This document shows, one piece after another, positions 56,151 to 64,000 of a stretch of DNA of 64,000 nt. Position 1 is the stretch's first letter, and each line of letters begins with the position of its first letter. Under the pieces are notes generated by a model that had not been told where the DNA came from, did not search any database, and worked only from the letters and a program-made list of their open reading frames with translations. Both the position numbers and the translations under genes were made by a program. This DNA comes from Geosiphon pyriformis (taxonomy: Eukaryota > Glomeromycota > Glomeromycetes > Archaeosporales > Geosiphonaceae), in contig JAAOMT010000531.1 in the NCBI GenBank assembly GCA_016748015.1, positions 352,295 to 416,294 on the forward strand, read 5' to 3'.

Positions 56151-58429
56151 TAAAAAACAAAAGATAAGTACAAAAAATAAAAAGTAAATAGACTATTATT
56201 CAAAGAAAGTTTTTAAAAGCTTTTATTAATAATAGATTTATAAAGTAATTTTTTTTGTGAAAGTTCACATTTATGTTTTTTCTCTATGCTCACATAATTT
56301 AACAATTAAATTATTAGAATCATGTATTATATTTAATCTTAAAAATGTTAAATTTTTATTTCTACAAATAATTATAAATATGTTTAACTATAAATAATTT
56401 TAAGTAATTATAGTATATAAAAAAGTTTTATTGTATTATTAATTAAATAAACAGTTTAATTTCTTTATAGAACAACAAAAATAAAAACCAATTGTAAAAA
56501 AATTTTTGGTTAAAAATTAAATAAAGTAAATAAATATATAAACAACTTTGTACAATATTGTACAATTAATATTAGAAAAAATTGACCTCATATTTTATTA
56601 TTATTTTGTTCTTAATTAAAAATAATTTTACATATTATATTGTAAAAATCAGTCAGATATATTCTTAATTCTTTAAATAGATTAACACCAATTGTAAATT
56701 AACTTTTCTGTTTTACTTTCTTGTTTTGTGTTTAATTCTCAATTTTTTTTTCTTAAAATGCCTAATTTTAATAGTTTAATTTATTTTTTTAATTGCTTAT
56801 TATGTCTTTAAAAGTAACTAATATTGTTTAAATTATTAAAGCATTAAAAAATAATTTAACGAAATTCATTTAATTAAAAAAGACTTTTTTAAGCTACAAT
56901 ATATTCAAGTTATTTTATCTTAAACTACTATTTTTAAATCACAACTTAACTTATTTACAAAGTTTGATAATAATTGTTCCAAGTACCAAGATTTTATTAA
57001 TCAGATTTGACTTTATTATTCAAATAACATTAGTTAAGTTGGGTTTATTGGTATGCTATTTACTTGTACAGTTTTTATTTGGTTTGTGTTATTAATTAAA
57101 AATCTTTTTCTATTGTTTTAAAATAGAGATAAAACCTTAGTTTTGGCCAAACACTTGAATTATTTTTGATAAAATAATGCAATATTAATTAACTAATTTC
57201 ATTTCTATTTGCATAATAATGGCAGAGTTATTTTGGAGTTTTTTATTTTTTTTAAAAAGCTATTCAATTTTAACGAGTTAATCTTATATTTAAAGTATAT
57301 ATATTTTATCCAGCTATTTTTGATATTGTATTCTTAATGCTATTTTTTAAAAAATTAATTCAATAATACAAAACAAAACAACCGAAAAAAATTAAAAATA
57401 TGAAATTAGTATTCTATTAATAGCTATGATCAAAAACTATTGATTTAAAATGTTGAGATTTTTAGCATTAGTTTTTAACATCTACTATGTTTAAGCAATT
57501 TAATAATAGATTAAATAGTAATAACAATAATTTGAATTTATAAATTTGTTATTTAAAATGATAATTTTTATTTGAAATGATTTTAGCATTTTTTGTTTTT
57601 TATTAAATTTTATAAGCATTTTTTAGCAAGTTGTGTATGATTTTAAATATCTTAATTTAATTCTTGAATTAAAAATTTTAATCCTCGGGCTAAACAAAGC
57701 AAAAAAATTGAGAAAATAGGAAATTGGGTTTATGAAATAACTTTTAACTTCACTGATAGATTTTCTTTGCTTAATGCAATTTTAGAACCTATAATTTTTA
57801 TTTAACAAAAAATTAGGAAGGAATTTTTTACCTTTGTACTAAATGAAGTAATGATTAAATAAATCATCTTGAATTAGAGAATGAAACGGTAAACTCATTA
57901 ATGCGGCTAGTTTTTAAATTTCAAAATGAATATTCCTCAGTGACCTCATTAATCGCAAGTTGACGTTTTAAATCAACTTTGAGACTTTAATTTAGATCAA
58001 AGATTGGGAATTAGGTCAAAACCTTATAACAAAAAAAAAGTCCTACTTTGAACACGAAGAAGGCTTTTCTCTGTGTAAAATAAGCTCCAGAAACTTTTTC
58101 CCAGTGTTACTACTAGGCAACGAGGTGCACTTGATTTTTCTGGATTTTTTTTCTTGAAAATTTGATGGCCAAAACTTTATTGCTTTATGGTGTAAATAAA
58201 TTGTAACAATATAAAAAATTAATTCTTACAGGTAAAAGAGGAATTTGCTCTTATTGTATTATTTAAAAGGGCGTATACCACATTCCTCAAACATTCAAAA
58301 ATATGAAATTGGAATCTTTTAATTCATTCTAGAAATCGATAATCATTTTGTGTAAGATGAGGAATATATCGAATTTCCGTGATGGTAAGGAGCAGTTTTA
58401 GTACATGTAAATTTTATAGACAGGGCTAT
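56151..58429. other. AT-rich stretch without recognisable genes
   Basis: Only chance frames. Slightly higher GC near 57940-58150 but no readable product. Confidence 0.45.
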
Positions 58430-58439
58430 TGGCTATTAC

Positions 58440-58929
58440 TTGATATATAAAAACCAAATGGGCTACCAAAACCATTGGATGTAAAGTTATTCCGCCCATA
58501 GGTTTAGCTGGAATGTACTCTAACTTTCTCGAAGGCTATAATGATGAAATTCGTGAGATGAAATTTTTCTGAAATTTTTCAACAACCCCAAAAATTTTTC
58601 CAATGTGTTCATGGGAAAGATAGAACAAGTTTTATAATTAGTACGGTCTTTTGATTTCTTGGGACCATTTTAATTTTATCCATTCTCATTTTATTGAATT
58701 CTTGACCTGTTGTCACTTTGTGGAGTAGAAGAAAAAATTATTGTTCAAGACTATATCACATCGCAGGAAAACCTGCATTTCTGGGGTACACAGATTGTTA
58801 AAGATATGGGAAAAATTAGGTTTATCTAAAGATTTTGCAATGGCCAAACCTGAAAGGATGGATAAAATATTGATGAATTTAAAAATAAAAAATACGGTGG
58901 ATTTTCATTTCAGAAACAAAAATTGTTGA
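58440..58929 (+). pseudogene. Unidentified coding remnant
   Basis: Three plus-strand blocks look like former coding sequence: KWATKTIGCKVIPPIGLAGM with NFLEGYNDEIREMKF (58460-58572), EKIIVQDYITSQENLHFWGT with QIVKDMGKIRF (58731-58831), and KDFAMAKPERMDKILMNLKI (58828-58926). They lie in different frames with a gap of about 160 bp. This is compatible with a frameshifted gene or with exons of a real gene that I could not join. Family not recognised. Confidence 0.35.
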
Positions 58930-59632
58930 AAAATGAACTTTGTAAATAAGAATTTTTTATCATGATTAAATAATTATTATATTGATTTTACTCTGAGTGA
59001 AATAATTTAACCCCTTTATCAAGTTCAATAAATAAATGGTTGAAAATCTTTTTGCTAACTATTTTGGAAATATCTCTAGAGTTAAAGGGGAGAAATTAAA
59101 TTTAATTTCTGACTAATAAATTCGATTGAATTTATAAAATCTTTCATAGAACTTTAATTGATTATATAACATACTACTGATATTTAGTTTTTAAGGAGTT
59201 TTATTTTGAAAGGTTCACTAGATATGGGCGTCACGCGATTCTTAGGTATTACTCGCTGTAGGTGTACATAAATAAATAAATCTTTGACTTATCCCAAAAA
59301 AAGGAAAGACTATCCATAAAGATCTTTTTCCAGCATAAGTTTTTTGTTTTGTTTTCCAAGGAGCAAAAATGAAATTTTTACTAAAAAAAAGATTCAATAT
59401 ATAACATATTGGTAAAATCTTTTTGCTTTTAAATAAAATTTAAAATGACAAAAACAATTATTTTTTAATCGAAGAAAAAGGGAATTGGTTTTTTATTAAT
59501 TGATTTTATTTTTTTAGTTAATATATTCTAATGAGGTTAGTTGAAGTTCATAGCGAGATAAAAAATCAGGAGCCAAATTTTAAACACTAGCCTTTTTTTA
59601 AATTATTAAATTGATAGTTTTTTAGTAGTTTA

Positions 59633-59677
<45 letters not shown>

Positions 59678-62028
59678 CTTATATTCAATTGTTAAATTAA
59701 TAATTGTTTAATAGCAACAAGTGTGAGCCATTTATAAGTTAACTAAATAGAATTATTTGATAAAGGGAGGAAAAAAAGTGTTATTTGGTTGTTAAAAAAA
59801 AAATCAATTGAGATTTATATTTAGCAAATTAAATCAATATATTAAGAATAAATATTTCCTCAGATAGAGAGGTGAATGGAATTTTTCCCATAATTGTAAA
59901 AATAGTCTTAATAGATAATTTTGATTTTCATGTGTGAATGTACAAATTGATGTCATTAAACTAATATATAAATAATTTTATAGTAAATTAAATCGATCAA
60001 CTAAAAATGAAATATTTCTTATATACATGTATTGTAAAGTATCATGTATATTGTGTTTAAACTGTTTAATTAATTTAATATAGGATTATAAAAATATCGG
60101 ATTCCGCAATAAACTTAATTTAATATTGATAATTAAATCAAGATCGTAAAATCTGATTTATTTAAAGGTTAGCAGCATTATTATAAAAGTTAAAGGTTTT
60201 TTTTAAAATTTGATCCGAATGAAATTTTTTTAAAATTAAATTATTTTGTAAATATAAATATGTGGTTTCTATTATTTGTTTTGAAGTTCATTTAACCGAT
60301 AACCTTTTATTAGTTGGTTACAACGATTTTATTAATTTAAGCGGTAAGAAGTTTTAATAATAGATGTTATAATAGAATAATCAATATTAAAATAATTATT
60401 TTGTTTATTTCATTTTTAAGATCTAGACGAGAAATATTTTTAAAGAATCATGAATTGAGATAACAAAATAAGCGATCAATGAAAGAAAGTAGAAAATTTA
60501 TCTCTAGAATTCAAAATAAAGACAAAAAAAAATTAAAATAGTGTTACTGTTAAAAAAAAAGCCTTTTCTTTTTGTGAATTGAAAAGTGAGAGGTGAATAA
60601 ATATATCGATCTTAAAAATAAGTTCGGCAAAAATCAAAACCAAAGTTTCTTCTAAATACCTTTCTAAGTCGAGTTAGACCAAATGATCAGGATCGATTTC
60701 TCGATTTAAAAGACTTAATTTAAGATTGAAAGTCTAATTTGATTCTCACCAGAAAATCTTTTGCCTTATACATCGTGATTCTCGTTGATTGTGCTTAGGA
60801 TTAATCAAAATCGTTATTATTACGAAATTGTCGTTGTTACCCAATATCGTCGTTATTAGTAATATTATCGTCATTGTCACTGTCGCTATTATAAATTTTA
60901 TTTCAAATAATTTACTTTTGAAATTAAAGAGTTTTTTAATATTTAATTACAATCTTCCTGTTCAATATATTTATATATGGTATTTAACTCAATAATTGCA
61001 TGGTATTTTGTTAAAATTACAAAATTTTCATAATATATATAAATTAAGTATTAAATAGTACAAAAGAAAAAAAATTCTATACTTGTTCAAGTTATACATA
61101 TTAAACTAATTTTGACAAAATTCCAAGCTTGTGCAGTAAAAAACATCCATAATTATAAGTATTTTATATATTATAGTTTTATTATAAACAATTTTTTATA
61201 TTGTGCTTAAAATGGAAAAATTAATATATATATTTATATTTATTTAAAAATTAAAAAACTTACTTTGAATAAATAAATAATTCAAATATAAAAAACTACA
61301 ACTTTATATTTTGATTTTTTTATCAGTAATAAAATATCTTAAAAAGGTATTTAAAAGGTTCTAACTTTCAATAAAAAATTAATTTATCACAATTATATTT
61401 TCCAAATTCTATTTTAATAAAAAATCATAAAATAATTGACAAAATTGTGATAAAATTATTTAAAAATACATTGTTTGCTTCTCCACTTTTTTTATTATAA
61501 CACTTTTTGAAGTCAGATAATCATTCCTGAAATTTATAAAAATTATCATGCTCATAAGCTGCACAAGATATCTTCAGAAATTAAAAAATTTGCATAATTT
61601 GCCATAATTTTAATGATTTTTAATAGATAAAATTTGGATTTTCTTTTTCTTTTGAATTCAAATTTTTATAAAGAAACTCATTTTTTCTTTTCAAAATGTC
61701 ATATATTATTAATTCTCTTATCTCAAATTGATTTGCTAATGTACTATTTAAAAGTTGTTGATTGACTTCTTTAATTTTCCAAAGTTTAATTGTGCCTTTG
61801 TTTTTGATTCTGTAATGAATCTATAATAGGTCGGATATGTAAAATCTTTTTTTAATATTTGATATATTGAGTTATTCTGTCATAGTGTTTTAATCATTAA
61901 TAAATGTTTTCTTAAAACAAATCAAAAATTGATGCCTCAGTACGATTATCAAAAAAATTTAATTGTTTGCCAACTATAGTAAAAATTTTTCCGTTAAACC
62001 GAAGTTTAATGATCTTCGGTTTATACAA
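58930..62028. other. AT-rich intergenic stretch
   Basis: Contains an AAT microsatellite (59633-59677) and a low-complexity ATTATCGTC/GTTATTACG tract near 60800-60895. No gene recognised. Confidence 0.5.
59633..59677. repeat. (AAT)n microsatellite
   Basis: About 15 AAT units. Confidence 0.9.
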
Positions 62029-62232
62029 TTACGGCTTAGAAAAAAACTTTTTTATTATAGTTAAATAAAAATTTCGCTTATGTAATTCTGGAATAATCGG
62101 AGTGACCATGTATACATTCCCGTGAAACTTTAGAAAAATTATTCGCAGACCACACGAGGATTTTGAATTATGGGTATACAGCAATTTCCCAAATGCATCA
62201 ATCGAAGTTTCCATTTCATTTTTTGGACGCAT
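62029..62232 (-). CDS. Short hypothetical ORF
   Basis: 67 codons from ATG 62232 (MRPKNEMETSIDAFGKLLY, then SCGLRIIFLKFHGNVYMV). Base composition is less AT-biased than its surroundings, which is the only support. It could be an exon or remnant of a larger gene. No family recognised. Confidence 0.25.
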   Translation of the reverse strand: MRPKNEMETSIDAFGKLLYTHNSKSSCGLRIIFLKFHGNVYMVTPIIPELHKRNFYLTIIKKFFSKP

Positions 62233-62391
62233 TGTCAATCAATTTATCCGGCAATACAAAAATATAATGTCATTTCTCATTCATCCCGGTTGATTTTTTA
62301 TCCCGTCATTTTAACTTTCCATACATTTGAATTCAACCTTTAAACAAGAAATTTAACAGTCGAATTCCATTATAAGGTTTGTTATTCCCGG

Positions 62392-62518
62392 AGAGGCGGA
62401 TGTTTTTAAATCCCTTTATAGTATAATTGAAAGAGGCGGATGTTTTTAAATCCCTTTATTGTATAATTGATAGAGGTGGATGTTTTTAAATCCCTTTATT
62501 GTATAATTGATAGAGGCG
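62392..62518. repeat. 40-bp tandem repeat, three copies plus a partial fourth
   Basis: Units start at 62392, 62432 and 62472, each reading AGAGG(C/T)GGATGTTTTTAAATC and so on. Differences are three single bases among copies. A seven-base partial unit starts at 62512. Confidence 0.92.
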
Positions 62519-63420
62519 TCGTTCCATCTGTAATTGATTTTTATGAATTGCAAGGGTTATTTTAATTTCATCCAAAGTTTATTTTGTGGAACTTGGCATC
62601 ATTCGGTAAAATACGTAAAATTAAGCACGGGAAAAATTCTAACAAAATTTAGTTTTTGTTTTAAAATAACTAAATTAAATATTAACGAAAATAAGATTCT
62701 TATTTTATATTCATAATAAGAAATAAAGAATCAAGAATGGAACTTGGAATTTTGACAGATTAATTTTAAAAAAATTATTAGTTTATTAAATTTTTGAATT
62801 AGATTAAACGAAACAAATATTATCAGATTGTTCATTTACTCTTAAAATCATATCATTTCTTATCACAAAGTAGCTCAATAAAAATCCGAATTTTCAATTT
62901 GTCATAGCAGGCGTATTTGTGAGGTACCCTTTCTTTTAAACCTCCCTTTCTAAAAGAAAATAAAACAGAGTCAATCAATTAATCAATCAATCTCGATTTC
63001 AAAACTTTGTAAACATTAAATAGAATCTTTTATATTGTTTGTTGCTGTCGATGATAAAGCTAGCTGTTTCCGATTAAAACTTGGCGGCTCGACTACTATA
63101 ATAATTCGTTGTTTACAATGTGGATTAGTAACAGTAGATTAGATCCCTTGTAAATCAACAATTCTCAAATTTATTCACCAAAAAAAAACTTCCCCCCCCC
63201 CCCCAAAGCAATTTATCCGATATTGTCTCGAGTTGATTTACTAGATCGGTTAAACGCTTCCCCGCTATTACGAAATTGCATCATCCATGTTTCCACATAG
63301 ATTTATTCTTAGTCAGGAGCTGCGGTAAATTTGCAGGCCGTCCGGTTGAATTTGTTGTACGAAGATCAAATTGCAGAACAAGTGTCTACTCTTGTACGCC
63401 GTGCGCGTTATTTTTTTGGT
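62519..63420. other. Upstream region of the ABC transporter gene
   Basis: Mixed AT-rich DNA with a 13-base poly-C tract near 63193-63205 and a GC-richer block at 63230-63410. No separate gene recognised; an open frame at 63276-63479 runs through the TATA region and is not credible. Confidence 0.4.
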
Positions 63421-63430
63421 TATATAAAAG
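63421..63430 (+). promoter_or_regulatory. Candidate TATA box of the ABC transporter gene
   Basis: TATATAAAAG lies 164-173 bp upstream of the ATG, preceded by a GC-richer block. This would leave a 5' UTR of roughly 130-140 bases. Confidence 0.5.
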
Positions 63431-63593
63431 GAACTTGAATTCAATTTTTACATTGTCAATATCAGAAGGGTCTTTTTAGCATACAGCTTTTTTCTTTATT
63501 TAAAAGGGAATTTGAGGCTCTCTCCTCATTAATCCATGAAATTCTGAAATCAACCATTTTCTTTAACAAAACTTTTAAATACGCAACAATCAA

Positions 63594-64000
63594 ATGGATC
63601 CAAATTACGATGATAAATCAGTGGAACATCCACAAACCACATTGGATTCAAATCTAGGCGAAGAAATAGATTACAGCATAGCAGACGCATTACCACCTCA
63701 ACATCCAAAATCATCCGAAAACGACGACGATGACAATATTACATTACCAGCTGACGATTTCGTCGATGAAAAGAAAAACCTAAAAAAGACAATTTTACCA
63801 AAAAAGCCGAACCCCTTGGAGGAAGACAAAGTGTCCTTGCTTCAATTATTTCGATTCGCAAACCGAACTGATCGGTTACTAATCTTTCTGGGGACAGTGG
63901 GAGCCGCTGGAAATGGTTCTGCAGTTCCATTAATGACAATTATTTTCGCCAGCATTATTCAAGCGTTTCTCGACTTCAGTATCAATACTAGTATCAAGAA
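63594..64000 (+). CDS. ABC transporter, ABCB/Ste6-MDR type, 5' part only
   Basis: ATG at 63594 opens 135 codons with no stop before the window edge. The first 80 residues are a hydrophilic acidic N-terminus (MDPNYDDKSVEHP, SSENDDDDNITLPADD). The start of the first transmembrane domain follows: VSLLQLFRFANRTDRLLIFL then GTVGAAGNGSAVPLMTIIFA. This matches the QLFRFA...DxxLxxxGxxxAxxNGxxxPLMTIIFG entry of full-length ABCB1/Ste6-like exporters in fungi. Nucleotide-binding domains would lie beyond the window. No intron is seen in this part. Substrate (drug, peptide pheromone or lipid) cannot be inferred. Confidence 0.85.
   Translation, partial: MDPNYDDKSVEHPQTTLDSNLGEEIDYSIADALPPQHPKSSENDDDDNITLPADDFVDEKKNLKKTILPKKPNPLEEDKVSLLQLFRFANRTDRLLIFLGTVGAAGNGSAVPLMTIIFASIIQAFLDFSINTSIK

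Noticed and set aside
60789-60995. 68-codon frame
   Set aside because: Low-complexity Ile/Val/Asn sequence from GTT/ATT/ATC repeats; no domain.

Overview
The window looks like nuclear DNA of an arbuscular mycorrhizal fungus (Glomeromycotina, Rhizophagus/Gigaspora type). The reasons are: strong AT richness with long gene-poor AT stretches; housekeeping genes cut by many short GT-AG introns; a TKL-type kinase with the Cys-rich leader and WERLxxIKEIAKGGFG entry typical of the kinase families expanded in these fungi; and LTR retrotransposons carrying a dUTPase domain. The assignment is inference from protein style; no rRNA or barcode locus is present, and I recognised no tRNA gene.

Region 1 (about 0.9-19 kb) is a compact block of conserved genes: an unidentified 3' exon, mitochondrial ribosomal protein bL32m (+), gamma-tubulin complex protein 3 (-), the eEF2 co-chaperone HGH1 (-), the WD40-cyclophilin PPWD1 (-), mitochondrial ribosomal protein uS10m (-), a small unidentified gene (-), acidic ribosomal protein P1 (+) and inorganic pyrophosphatase (+). 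The pyrophosphatase has an in-frame upstream ATG that would add a mitochondrial presequence. A 449-bp exact duplication beside a 20-N gap is probably an assembly artefact.

Region 2 (about 19-22 kb) is AT-rich and holds short 3' tails of a LINE.

Region 3 (22.2-50.5 kb) is a nested retrotransposon cluster. A minus-strand LINE with an RNase H domain was split by Ty3/gypsy-like element 1 (23307-31156, minus), a solo LTR (31438-32285) and Ty3/gypsy element 2 (32290-39957, plus). A third element (40639-47477, minus) follows; it lost its 5' end where a fourth LTR (47478-48007) begins. After a 137-N gap comes a second, 5'-truncated LINE copy (48600-50500, plus). Elements 1 and 3 encode protease, a Cys-rich domain, dUTPase, RT and RNase H; integrase is present in element 3 but missing from element 1. 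Element 2 has gag, a textbook -1 frameshift site, protease, zinc-ribbon, RT, RNase H and integrase, plus an extra 3' ORF. All three appear to share a small accessory domain just before the polypurine tract. All carry nonsense codons, mostly explicable as C-to-T or G-to-A transitions, so they are dead copies.

Region 4 (50.5-63.5 kb) is AT-rich, with one apparently intact TKL-like kinase gene (about 51.8-53.5 kb, minus), a decayed paralogue (about 55.0-56.1 kb, minus), unidentified coding remnants, a 40-bp tandem repeat and microsatellites. Region 5 (63.4 kb to the end) is a TATA promoter and the first 135 codons of an ABCB/Ste6-type ABC transporter cut by the window edge.
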